DNA of 64,000 nt from Thioclava sp. GXIMD4216 (GTDB lineage: Bacteria > Pseudomonadota > Alphaproteobacteria > Rhodobacterales > Rhodobacteraceae), in the NCBI RefSeq assembly GCF_037949285.1, contig NZ_CP149926.1, forward strand, positions 723,501 to 787,500, given 5' to 3'. Below, one piece after another: positions 43,912 to 51,966 of the stretch. Both the position numbers and the translations under genes were made by a program. Under the pieces are notes generated by a model, which worked only from the letters and a program-made list of their open reading frames with translations, did no database searches and was not told the origin of the DNA. Each line of letters opens with the position of its first letter. Position 1 is the first letter of the stretch.

Positions 43912-44043
43912 CGGATGTATCTGACGTGGCGTCTTGATTGCTGAGGAGGGGGAAGGCGATAACCTTCGCTTTGTGTTGTCCTGTGCATAAGCCGGTCCGC
44001 CTCAAATGCCAAGCGGGCTGCGTTTGTTGCAGGAGAGGGAGGA

Positions 44044-45771
44044 ATGATGACCTACTGCGCGGCGGCCCGAGATATCGCCTTTATCCTAAATCACCTGACA
44101 TCTTTTCCGGCGCTTTACGGGGCCGGGCCTTTCGGGGATCTTTCCGGCGATCTTGTCACGTCGATCCTGAGCGAGGCAGCGAAGCTGTCGGATACGGTGC
44201 TTGCGGCCAGCAACCGCGCCGGAGATCTCGATCCGGCGCATCTTGTCGACGGGCAGGTGAAAACCTCGCGCGGTTTTGCCGAAGCCTATGCCGCTTTGGC
44301 GGAAGGGGGCTGGATCGCGCTGGCGGCCCCGCAGGAGTATGGCGGTATGGGGTTGCCGAATGCGCTGGGACTGGCGGTCAATGACATGATGGCCGGTGCC
44401 AATATGGCGCTACATCTGAAACTGATGCTGACACAGGGCCAGATCGAAGCCCTGCACCATCATGGCAGCGAGGCCCAGAAGGCGCTGTATCTGCCAAAGC
44501 TCGTGTCTGGCACATGGTCGGGGACGATGAATCTGACAGAGCCACAAGCGGGCTCCGATCTGGGCGATCTGCGCACAAGGGCGATGCCCTGCGCCGATGG
44601 CAGTTACGAGATCACCGGCCAGAAGATCTTTATCTCCTGGGGCGATAGCGATCTGGTCGAGAATGTCTGTCATTTGGTTCTGGCCCGTCTGCCCGATGCG
44701 CCTGCGGGCACCAAGGGGATCAGCCTGTTTCTGGTGCCGAAATACCTGCCCGCCGAACAGGGGGCTTCAGGCGAGGCCAACCGCCTGCATGTCGCGGGAC
44801 TGGAACACAAGATGGGGCTGCACGGGTCTCCGACCTGCGTCATGGTTTTCGATGCGGCCAAGGGCTGGATCGTGGGCGGGGCGGGGCAGGGGCTGGCAGC
44901 CATGTTTACCATGATGAACAATGCCCGCCTGTCGGTCGGGGTCGAGGGGATCGGGGTGGCCGAGGCGGCGGTGCAGAAAGCGGCGGCCTTTGCTGCCGAG
45001 CGGGTGCAGGGGCAGCCGCTTATCGCCTTCCCCGATATCCGCAGGCTGCTGGCAGAGGCGCGCGCCGAGTTGTTTGCCGCACGGGCGCTGGCCCTGAAGG
45101 CGGGGGTGGCGCTGGATATGGCGCGCCTGTCCGAAAGCGGTGCCCTTGCACGTGAGACGGCTGGGGGAGAGCCTGTTGCCCCTGCGGACTGGATGGCGCG
45201 CGCTGCATTCCTGACCCCGATCGTGAAGGCCTATGGCACTGAAACCGGCATGCGGGCGGCTGATGCGGGAATACAGGTTCATGGCGGCATGGGCTATGTC
45301 GAGGAAACCGGGGCGGCGCAGTTTTTCCGTGATGTGCGGGTCAGTGCGATCTATGAAGGCACCAACGGCATTCAGGCGCTGGATCTGGTGGGGCGCAAGA
45401 TGCGCGATGAGGGGCAGATGGCCGGCCTTCTGTTGCAGGAGGTGCAGGATCTGGCCGCACGGGCACGCCCGGACCATCCCGATCTGGCCGAGCCGGTCTG
45501 GGAAGCGGCCGAGGCCGTGGCCGAGGCTGTCGACTGGCTGGTCGGCCAACTGCCCGAGATGCGGGCCGCATGTGCGCATGATATGTTGCAGGCGCTTGCC
45601 CTCGTGCTGGGGGCTGGGGCGCATCTTGAGGCTGTTCTGGCCGATCCGGCCCGTCTGGCTCTGGCCGCGATCCATATCGGGCGGGTGCTGCCGCGCCATG
45701 CGGCGGCTCTGGCCGCGATGCGGGCGGCCTCTGGACTTCGGGCGCTTTCGCTTTCAGATTTGGGGCTATGA
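44044..45771 (+). CDS. Acyl-CoA dehydrogenase, long C-terminal type (DmdC/FadE-like)
   Basis: FAD-dependent acyl-CoA dehydrogenase, 575 residues. It has an N-terminal extension (TYCAAARDIAFILNHLTSFP), the FAD/substrate domain (MNLTEPQAGSDLGDLRTRA; KIFISWGDSD), LEHKMGLHGSPTC, the catalytic Glu in IYEGTNGIQALDLVGRK, and an extra C-terminal helical domain. This architecture is shared by 3-methylmercaptopropionyl-CoA dehydrogenases (DmdC) of the DMSP demethylation pathway and by other long FadE-like enzymes, so the substrate is open. GGAGAGGGAGGA precedes ATG 44044. It overlaps the next gene by ATGA. Confidence 0.87.
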   Translation: MMTYCAAARDIAFILNHLTSFPALYGAGPFGDLSGDLVTSILSEAAKLSDTVLAASNRAGDLDPAHLVDGQVKTSRGFAEAYAALAEGGWIALAAPQEYGGMGLPNALGLAVNDMMAGANMALHLKLMLTQGQIEALHHHGSEAQKALYLPKLVSGTWSGTMNLTEPQAGSDLGDLRTRAMPCADGSYEITGQKIFISWGDSDLVENVCHLVLARLPDAPAGTKGISLFLVPKYLPAEQGASGEANRLHVAGLEHKMGLHGSPTCVMVFDAAKGWIVGGAGQGLAAMFTMMNNARLSVGVEGIGVAEAAVQKAAAFAAERVQGQPLIAFPDIRRLLAEARAELFAARALALKAGVALDMARLSESGALARETAGGEPVAPADWMARAAFLTPIVKAYGTETGMRAADAGIQVHGGMGYVEETGAAQFFRDVRVSAIYEGTNGIQALDLVGRKMRDEGQMAGLLLQEVQDLAARARPDHPDLAEPVWEAAEAVAEAVDWLVGQLPEMRAACAHDMLQALALVLGAGAHLEAVLADPARLALAAIHIGRVLPRHAAALAAMRAASGLRALSLSDLGL

Positions 45772-46823
45772 ACGACACCGAGACCCGCCCCCGCTCGCTG
45801 CGCTACCCTTGGACCACGCCCCCCGAACAGGGCGCGCTGTGCGAGGTGGCGCCTGATGTCTACTGGTTCCGCCTGCCCCTGCCGATGGCACTGGACCATA
45901 TGAACGGCTATGCGCTGGACGAGGGGGACAGCTGGACGCTGGTCGATACGGGCATCGACCGCCCTGCCTGTCGCGCGGCCCTGCAGGCGCTGCTGGAGGG
46001 GCCGCTTTCGTCCAAGCCGGTTGGCCGCGTGGTGGTGACCCATCATCATCCGGACCATATCGGGTTGGCGGGCTGGTTGCAGGCGCAGGGGGCCGAGCTT
46101 TGGACCACGCGCACCGCTTGGCTGATGGCACGGATGCTGCAACTTGATGTGCAGGAGCGCCCCGACGCGCAGACGGTGGCTTTCTGGAAGGCCGCCGGAA
46201 TGCGGGCCGATATTCTGGCCAAACGGCTGGCGGAGCGCCCGTTCAACTTCGCCGATTGCACGGCCCCCCTGCCGCTGGGCTACCGGCGGCTGGTTGAGGG
46301 CGAGGTGCTGCGCATGGCGGGGCGCGACTGGACCGTGCGGATGGGGCATGGTCACGCGCCCGAACATGCCACATTCTGGAGCGAGGATCTGGTGCTGGGC
46401 GGGGATCAGATCCTGCCGTCGATCTCGGCCAATCTCGGGGTCTATGCCACGGAACCCGAGGCCGATCCGGTGGCGGGCTGGATGGACAGCACGCGCGGCT
46501 TCCGGCCCTATGCCACGGAATGCCAGCTGGTCTTGCCGGGGCATAAGCTGCCTTTCTATGGGCTGCCGACACGGCTTGATCAGATGATCCAGAACCACGA
46601 GGGGGCGCTGAAACGTCTGCGCGCCCATCTAGGTGCCCATCCGGGTGGAGGGCCGAAGACGGCCTGCGACTGTTTTCCGCCCCTGTTCAAGCGCGAGATC
46701 ACCGAGGCGGTCTACGGGCTGGCGATGGTCGAGGCGGTGGCGCATCTCAACCATCTCCACCACCGCGGCGAGGTCGGGCGGGTCGCGCGGGCTGACGGGG
46801 CGTGGCTCTGGCATCTGCTTTAG
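45768..46823 (+). CDS. Metallo-beta-lactamase-fold hydrolase with winged-helix C-terminus
   Basis: Predicted zinc hydrolase of thioesters or similar (LACTB2/glyoxalase-II-like). The 351-residue protein has VVTHHHPDHIGLAGW (HxHxDH), GDSWTLVDTGID, the third metal His in MGHGHAPEHATF and LPGHKLPF. A C-terminal helical domain contains CFPPLFKREITEAVYGLAMVEAVAHLNHL, matching the BLACT-WH domain of LACTB2-like enzymes. ATG 45768 overlaps the stop of the acyl-CoA dehydrogenase, so translation is coupled. A role as acyl-CoA thioesterase on that enzyme's product is an inference. Confidence 0.87.
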   Translation: MNDTETRPRSLRYPWTTPPEQGALCEVAPDVYWFRLPLPMALDHMNGYALDEGDSWTLVDTGIDRPACRAALQALLEGPLSSKPVGRVVVTHHHPDHIGLAGWLQAQGAELWTTRTAWLMARMLQLDVQERPDAQTVAFWKAAGMRADILAKRLAERPFNFADCTAPLPLGYRRLVEGEVLRMAGRDWTVRMGHGHAPEHATFWSEDLVLGGDQILPSISANLGVYATEPEADPVAGWMDSTRGFRPYATECQLVLPGHKLPFYGLPTRLDQMIQNHEGALKRLRAHLGAHPGGGPKTACDCFPPLFKREITEAVYGLAMVEAVAHLNHLHHRGEVGRVARADGAWLWHLL

Positions 46824-47040
46824 CCGCGCGCAGCGGCGCGGTATCGGGGCCATATAGGGACCGTCTTGCAGGCGGGCGGATTTTTGAAACCGTGCCCTTG
46901 GCGGAACAGCTTCGGGTTTTATCTGGAGCCTGACTTCTGCGGCGGTTGTCTTGCGCTGGATTTCCGTGTTTCAAAAGCCAGGTCGAGTGAGGGCGGTTGC
47001 CGCTCTTTATACGTGAAAAAGTTACAAGGGGGTCTGGCTG

Positions 47041-47691
47041 ATGCGCCGACTACTTATTTGTTTGGGCATGCTGCTTGGCCTTGTCGCCTGTGCTGCCGAA
47101 CCGCATTGGGCACCGGATGATGCTGTGGCAAAGGCGCATTATGTGTCGGGCGATCCGCCCTCGATCACGCTTTACACGGTTGTCAGTCGTGAAACCGGTG
47201 CCGGTGGCCATTCGGGGTTGATGATCGATGGTCCCGAGCGGGTGCTCTATGATCCGGCGGGGACGTGGTATCACCCCTACGCGCCCGAGCGGAACGACCT
47301 GCATTTCGGGATCACCGAGCGGATGCGGAAATTCTACATCGATTACCATGCCCGCGAGCGGTGGGACGTGATCGAGCAGAAGGTGCCGGTGACTATGGCG
47401 CAGGCGCAGATGATCCGTGCCAATGCCGAAAAATACGGTGCCGCGAAGAAATCCTATTGTGCCAATGCGATTTCGACCGTGCTCAAGGATGTTCCCGGGT
47501 TCGAGGCGATCCATCACACATGGTCGCCCAAGAAACTGTCGCGGTATTTCGCACAGCTGCCGGGCGCGACCTACCGCGTGTATCATGATAACGATCCCGA
47601 AAATAACTCGGGCGTGCTGATGATCCAGCAATCGGACCCGCGGGCCGCCGAGATCCGCGAAAAGGCTTTTGAAGAACAGGACGGCAAATAA
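47041..47691 (+). CDS. Putative lipoprotein with permuted papain-like (NlpC/YiiX-type) domain
   Basis: The 216-residue product has a lipoprotein signal (LLICLGMLLGLVAC, Cys 17). The mature part contains GAGGHSGLMIDG (His 57) followed by VLYDPAGTWY and later KKSYCANAIS (Cys 140). His before Cys, with a hydrophobic strand after His, is the order in circularly permuted papain-like enzymes (YiiX/YycO/LRAT-like). It may be an amidase or thioesterase of cell wall or lipids; activity is not shown. The ribosome-binding site is AAGGGGG. The 217-bp upstream spacer shows no gene. A strong terminator follows. Confidence 0.7.
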   Translation: MRRLLICLGMLLGLVACAAEPHWAPDDAVAKAHYVSGDPPSITLYTVVSRETGAGGHSGLMIDGPERVLYDPAGTWYHPYAPERNDLHFGITERMRKFYIDYHARERWDVIEQKVPVTMAQAQMIRANAEKYGAAKKSYCANAISTVLKDVPGFEAIHHTWSPKKLSRYFAQLPGATYRVYHDNDPENNSGVLMIQQSDPRAAEIREKAFEEQDGK

Positions 47692-47714
47692 TACGCCGTT
47701 CCCCTCCAGCGGAC

Positions 47715-47736
47715 AGGGCCCTTCGGGGCCCTTTTT
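47715..47736 (+). terminator. Intrinsic terminator
   Basis: AGGGCCC-TTCG-GGGCCCT followed by TTTT, a textbook UUCG-loop terminator 24 bases after the lipoprotein gene. Confidence 0.92.
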
Positions 47737-47804
47737 GCTGCGTGGGTTTGTACGGCAGGCTGGCTGTTGGCACAAAGGGGGGAGGCTTTGGCCTGACAGG
47801 GCGC

Positions 47805-48137
47805 CTAGAAGATCAGGAACAGGCCCAGATAAAGCGAGATAAAGCCTGCCAGAATGGCCAGCAGCACATTGCGTGTCACAATGCCTGCCCCAAGGGTCAG
47901 GAGGGCGGCCAGCATGCGTGCGGGTTCGGGCATGCCACCTGTCGCTTCGGGCCACAGGACAAGCGGGGCGACCATGCCGGGCAGCACGGCCACAGGGGTG
48001 TAGCGCAGATAGCGCAAGAGCCATTCGGGCATCGGTTTGCGCGCCGCCAGTCCCAGAAACACATAGCGCAGGGCAAAGGTGCCGATGCCCAGCACGATGA
48101 TGATGGTCCAGATTTCGAACGGGGAATAGCCGGTCAT
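47805..48137 (-). CDS. azlD: AzlD family branched-chain amino acid exporter subunit
   Basis: Small subunit of the AzlCD/LIV-E exporter of branched-chain amino acids. The 110-residue protein has four hydrophobic helices and the AzlD features TFALRYVFLGLAARKPMPEWLLRYLRYTPVAVLPGMVAP. It overlaps the azlC stop by ATGA (48134-48137), so the subunits are translated together. The length is normal. Confidence 0.92.
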   Translation of the reverse strand: MTGYSPFEIWTIIIVLGIGTFALRYVFLGLAARKPMPEWLLRYLRYTPVAVLPGMVAPLVLWPEATGGMPEPARMLAALLTLGAGIVTRNVLLAILAGFISLYLGLFLIF

Positions 48138-48865
48138 GCTGCGCGTCTCCGTGCCAGAAACAGTTCAACCTGTGCGCCGGTCACCATCGCGCAGACCGCG
48201 GCGATCAGCAGGCCCATACCTGCGGGCAGGAAAGCCAGCAGCAGAGCCGCACAGACCGACATCAAAGTGGCCGCGATATGCGGCAGCGACCGTAGTGCGG
48301 GGGCAATCATCGCCAGAAACGTGATGGGCAGCGCGAAATCCAGCGCGAATTCCGGCGGGATGGCCGCGCCCGCGACGGCCCCCAGAAGCGTTGACAGATA
48401 CCATAGCGGCGGCAATACCGTGGAACAGCCCGCATAGAAGGCGAGTTTTGCGGGCAGCGACATCTCGGGGCGCAGGCGATATTCGGTTTCGGCGGTCACA
48501 AATGTCTGGTCGACCATGAAATAGGCAACCAGCGCGTGCTGCCAGCGCTTTGCCTGCCCGAGATGGGGTGCCAGCGCGGCGGAATACATGGCCATCCGCA
48601 GATTGATGGCGAGCGAGGTCAGAATGACGAGGATCACGGGCGCATGTTCTTCCATCAAATGGATGGCGGAAAACTGCGAGGCACCGGCGATGACCAGAAT
48701 GGTGAATCCCATTACCTCGCCAAGATCGAGGCCCGCCTCGGTTGCGGCCACGCCAAAGAGTAGGCCGAAAGGGGCGATGACCAGCGTAAAGGGCAGGGTG
48801 GCCACAATACCGCGAAGAAAGGCGTGACGCGCGTGCATGCTTTGCTCTTGTAAGTCGGTGTTCAT
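48134..48865 (-). CDS. azlC: AzlC family branched-chain amino acid exporter subunit
   Basis: Large subunit of the same inner-membrane exporter, 243 residues. It shows the family pattern FLRGIVATLPFTLVIAPFGLLFGVAATEAGLDLGEVM, AGASQFSAIHLM, NLRMAMYSAALAPHL and DQTFVTAETEYR. I choose ATG 48865 (MNTDLQEQSMHARH); an in-frame ATG at 48877 is possible, while the frame open to 49048 runs across mobA. It is divergent from mobA with a 59-bp spacer. Confidence 0.92.
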   Translation of the reverse strand: MNTDLQEQSMHARHAFLRGIVATLPFTLVIAPFGLLFGVAATEAGLDLGEVMGFTILVIAGASQFSAIHLMEEHAPVILVILTSLAINLRMAMYSAALAPHLGQAKRWQHALVAYFMVDQTFVTAETEYRLRPEMSLPAKLAFYAGCSTVLPPLWYLSTLLGAVAGAAIPPEFALDFALPITFLAMIAPALRSLPHIAATLMSVCAALLLAFLPAGMGLLIAAVCAMVTGAQVELFLARRRAA

Positions 48866-48924
48866 GCAGGCAGTCATAAGCACGCTCTCAAGGGCGACAA
48901 GCGCAGAATTGTATTGGAGGCAAT

Positions 48925-49542
48925 TTGGAGATTTTCGGCCTGATCCTTGCCGGAGGAGAGGGGCGCCGTATGGGGGGCGTCGATAAGGCATGGCTCTCGC
49001 TGGGCGGCCAGCCCCTGCTTGCGCATGTCCATAACCGGCTTGCGCCACAGGTCGCGCGGCTTGCGGTTTCGGCCAATGGCACGCCCGAGCGTTTCACCGC
49101 CTGGTGCAAGGATCTGCCCGTTCTGCCCGATCCGCCCGCGTATCTGCATGACGGGCCTCTGGCGGGCATTCTGGCAGGGCTTGACTGGGCAAGTCTTGCA
49201 GGCGCGGCGGGGCTGGTGACTGTGGCCGTGGATACGCCCTTTATTCCCGCCGATCTTGTGGCGCGGCTTGTGCCCGCAGGCGCAGGCGCGGGCGCGCAGG
49301 CAGAGCCCGCGCAGGCGGTCTCGCAGGGGCGGGGGCATCCGACCCTTGCCTATTGGCCCTGTGCGTGGCGCGAGCAGGTGGTGCAGGCGCTGGCAGCAGG
49401 GGAGCGGCGTCTTGGGGCGCGGCTTGCACGGGCGCGGCGCGTGGAGTTTGCCGACCTGCCGGACCCGTTTTTCAACATCAATACGCCCGAAGACCTGCAA
49501 CTGGCGCAAGCACGCCATGACGCGTTGGGGACAGGGAAATGA
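48925..49542 (+). CDS. mobA: Molybdenum cofactor guanylyltransferase, TTG start
   Basis: Adds GMP to Mo-molybdopterin, giving bis-MGD for DMSO-reductase-type enzymes. The 205-residue protein begins MEIFGLILAGGEGRRMGGVDKAWLSLGG, the nucleotide-binding LAGG-x-x-x-R-M-G-x-x-K motif, followed by PDPPAYLHDGPLAGILAGL and VTVAVDTPFIPADL (metal-binding Asp). The start is TTG 48925; no ATG precedes the LAGG motif and GGAGG is at 48916-48920, only four bases away. A Gly/Ala-rich run (AGAGAGAQAEPAQAV) marks a loop. The GNAT gene overlaps its stop by ATGA. Confidence 0.9.
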   Translation: MEIFGLILAGGEGRRMGGVDKAWLSLGGQPLLAHVHNRLAPQVARLAVSANGTPERFTAWCKDLPVLPDPPAYLHDGPLAGILAGLDWASLAGAAGLVTVAVDTPFIPADLVARLVPAGAGAGAQAEPAQAVSQGRGHPTLAYWPCAWREQVVQALAAGERRLGARLARARRVEFADLPDPFFNINTPEDLQLAQARHDALGTGK

Positions 49543-50174
49543 GCTATCATATCCGTCGCGGGGTTCCCGAGCATCACCGCAAGGCTGCCGCGCAGCTTTA
49601 CTGGCAGGCCTTCGGCGGCAAGCTGGGTCGTGTTCTGGGCCCCGAACCGCAGGCGCTGGCCTTCATTGCGCGGGTGATGGACGGAACACACGGATATTGC
49701 GCCGTGGAGGATGACAGCGGAACCCTACTGGCCGTTGCGGGCTTCCGCACCGCGCAGGGGGCCTTTGTGGGCGGTGATCACCGCGATCTGAGGGCCATTT
49801 ACGGGCTGGGCGGGGCCGTCTGGCGCTGGGCCTGCCTGTGGGTGTTGGCCCGTGATCAGGAACATAGGGCGATGGTGGTGGACGGGCTTTCGGTGCGGGC
49901 CGACCAGCGCTCGCGCGGGATTGGTGCGGCCTTGATCACGGCGGTCTGCACCGAGGCCAGACGCCGTGGCTACGTGCAACTGCGTCTGGACGTGGTCAAA
50001 GAGAACATGCGGGCCCGCGCATTATACGAGCGTCTGGGCTTTCGGGTGATCCGCGCGCGGGAGAGCCGCCTGACAGAGCTGCTCTTCGCCTATCGCACGG
50101 CCTTTGTGATGGTCTGCCCGCTACGGCCTTGGGATGCCTCCGAGGCCCCCCGTGGCTCAAGCCGCAGCTCTTAA
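49539..50174 (+). CDS. GNAT family N-acetyltransferase
   Basis: Predicted acetyl-CoA-dependent transferase; the acceptor is unknown. In the 211-residue protein the acetyl-CoA-binding motif A is DGLSVRADQRSRGIGAALITAVCTEARRRGY, followed by motif B LDVVKENMRARALYERLGFRVI. The N-terminal half carries FAIARVMDGTHGY-like and GGDHRDLRAIYGLGGAVWRW segments that are not standard GNAT. ATG 49539 overlaps the mobA stop, so it is translationally coupled. That pairing suggests but does not show a link with molybdenum-cofactor metabolism. Confidence 0.85.
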   Translation: MSYHIRRGVPEHHRKAAAQLYWQAFGGKLGRVLGPEPQALAFIARVMDGTHGYCAVEDDSGTLLAVAGFRTAQGAFVGGDHRDLRAIYGLGGAVWRWACLWVLARDQEHRAMVVDGLSVRADQRSRGIGAALITAVCTEARRRGYVQLRLDVVKENMRARALYERLGFRVIRARESRLTELLFAYRTAFVMVCPLRPWDASEAPRGSSRSS

Positions 50175-50210
50175 GGCGCGGCTCTTGCGTCGGGCGCAGG
50201 GCATGGCTCC

Positions 50211-51233
50211 CTAGTCGAAGGTGCCAGCCACGCGCCCCAGCAGCATGAAAGCCCGTGCCGAGCGGGTGTCGGAGAGTTCGACGATCTCCATATCGGTCGC
50301 ATTGGGCTCGAAACCGGCGAAGGTCTTGTCGAACTGGCGCAGGAAGTGATGGGCCGCATCGCGGAACACGGTGTCATTGCGCATCCGCGCCGCCGAAAGC
50401 GCCAGTGACGAACGGTCCCGCACCCCGCCCAGGGCCGCCACCTCGCGTCCGCGTTCGCCCTTGGCGAAGCGGCGCCAGAGCTCGGGGCGAGCGCGGTCGG
50501 GTTTGAGGTCATCCATGTAGATGCCGTCCTGCGATAGCAGGTTCAGCACATCCTGCGCGGCACGGATCAGCTTGGCCATCATCCGGTCTTCCAGCGCGCG
50601 GCGTAGCGCACGGAACCCCTCGCGGTCATCTGCCGTATCGGGGAAGTTCAGCGCACGCACGAAATCGCCCACGGTGACCGGCGTGCCCAGCGGCTCTGCC
50701 GGTGCGCCAAGTTCGAACGTGGCCTGTTCCTCGTGCAGAGGGTGGGCCGGTGGCGGGCTGACAAGGGCCATCTTGGTGTCGGCGGTGGCCTCCAGAGCAT
50801 GGCCGCTGCCCTGCGTCGCAAGATTCAGCAAGGCGGTTTCGGTCTGGCGGGTGGCCAGCGCGATCTCGTCAAGCTTCTTCTCCACAGAGCCGTCGCGGCG
50901 GGCGCGGGCCTCGGTGACCCATGCCTGCCGCATCGCATCCACCGAGGCGCGCAGCGACTGCGCCTCGGCGCGCATTTCCCGTGAGGCTTTGGCCGTCAGG
51001 GCCGCCACCCAGATCATGGCGAAAGGCAGGAAAATACCCACCACAGTGAAGATGACAGATGTCGTTTGCCCGTCAGTTCCGGAGGGAATGAAGACCCAGA
51101 CCCCGATCACCAGAACAAGCCAGAGGACACTGAGCGCCGCAGCGATCATTTCCGTGCGGCCAAAGCCCGTATCCGTAGCGGGTCGGGGCTGATCGGGCTG
51201 CCGGTTCAGCGGGTCGGATCTTTCGGGTGTCAT
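50211..51233 (-). CDS. Conserved hypothetical membrane-anchored protein, 340 aa
   Basis: Function not recognised. Residues 1-28 are polar (Pro/Arg-rich), then two hydrophobic helices follow (AAALSVLWLVLVIGVWVFI and SVIFTVVGIFLPFAMIWVAALTAKA). A coiled coil with many Ala/Arg/Glu spans about 80-140 (SREMRAEAQSLRASVDAMRQAW). The C-terminal half (180-340) is a soluble helical domain, with VGDFVRALNFPDTADDREGFRALRRALEDR and a repeated Asp/Arg pattern. The architecture recalls cell-envelope or septum-associated proteins, but no known motif is present. It lies 12 bases downstream of greA on the same strand, so the two are probably co-transcribed. Confidence 0.75.
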   Translation of the reverse strand: MTPERSDPLNRQPDQPRPATDTGFGRTEMIAAALSVLWLVLVIGVWVFIPSGTDGQTTSVIFTVVGIFLPFAMIWVAALTAKASREMRAEAQSLRASVDAMRQAWVTEARARRDGSVEKKLDEIALATRQTETALLNLATQGSGHALEATADTKMALVSPPPAHPLHEEQATFELGAPAEPLGTPVTVGDFVRALNFPDTADDREGFRALRRALEDRMMAKLIRAAQDVLNLLSQDGIYMDDLKPDRARPELWRRFAKGERGREVAALGGVRDRSSLALSAARMRNDTVFRDAAHHFLRQFDKTFAGFEPNATDMEIVELSDTRSARAFMLLGRVAGTFD

Positions 51234-51245
51234 CTTCAGGCTCCG

Positions 51246-51716
51246 TCAGACGAAGAGGATCTCGAGGATCTCGTAGCTGCGCGTGCCACCGGGGGTGCGG
51301 ACTTCGACGGTATCGCCTTCATCCTTGCCGATCAGCGCACGGGCCAGAGGGGATTTCATGTTCAAAAGCCCCTTTTCCAGATCGGCTTCATGTTCGCCGA
51401 CGATCTGGTAGGTCTTCTCTTCGTCGGTATCGACATCGACAATCGTGACGGTGGCGCTGAATTTCACCGCGCCCGACATCGTTTTCGGTTCGATCACCTG
51501 TGCGAGGCCGAGGATGCTCTCGATTTCCTTGATGCGGCCCTCGATGAAGCTCTGCTTTTCGCGCGCCGAGTGGTATTCGGCGTTTTCCGAAAGGTCGCCC
51601 AGTTCGCGTGCTTCCGAGATCGCCTGAATGACAGCAGGACGCTCGACAGATTTCAGTTTCTTCAACTCGGCATCCAGCCGATTAAATCCCGCGCGGGTCA
51701 GCGGTATCTTTTCCAT
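51246..51716 (-). CDS. greA: Transcription elongation factor GreA
   Basis: Rescues backtracked RNA polymerase by stimulating transcript cleavage. The 156-residue protein has the N-terminal coiled coil (EKIPLTRAGFNRLDAELKKLKSVERPAVIQAISEARELGDLSENAEYHSAREKQ), with the tip acidic residues in GDLSENAEY, and the C-terminal FKBP-like domain (SPLARALIGKDEGDTVEVRTPGG). ATG 51716 is used because MEKIPLT is the usual start. It precedes the membrane-anchored gene by 12 bases. Confidence 0.96.
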   Translation of the reverse strand: MEKIPLTRAGFNRLDAELKKLKSVERPAVIQAISEARELGDLSENAEYHSAREKQSFIEGRIKEIESILGLAQVIEPKTMSGAVKFSATVTIVDVDTDEEKTYQIVGEHEADLEKGLLNMKSPLARALIGKDEGDTVEVRTPGGTRSYEILEILFV

Positions 51717-51810
51717 AAACAAGGCCCTTTGCCGTTTTGTTTTTCCTTGGGCGGTCGAAGAAGTGTAAATCGGGGATGACGCCGTGGTGTCAAGGGCCAG
51801 CCCGAGGCAG

Positions 51811-51853
51811 ATGCGAAATTTCGCTCTCCAGAAGTAAAGTGTCGGTTTCGCAT
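51811..51853. other. Inverted repeats between greA and the ETF-QO gene
   Basis: The 250-bp spacer (51717-51966) contains the perfect palindrome GCGAAATTTCGC (51813-51824). Its left arm ATGCGAAA (51811-51818) is repeated in inverted form as TTTCGCAT (51846-51853). These could be operators or a leader hairpin. No promoter is clear. The rest of the spacer shows nothing further. Confidence 0.45.
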
Positions 51854-51966
51854 TTCCACCGTGCAGAACAAGCCTCTAGACTTAGGCCCAGATTGCCTTG
51901 AGACTGAAGGTAAGCTATTGAAAACGTAAAAGCACGCGCGAAGGCCAGCCAGGGAGCCCTAATTTT

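Noticed and set aside
46866..47120. Small open frame before the permuted papain-like lipoprotein
   Set aside because: No ribosome-binding site and it overlaps the lipoprotein start in another frame.
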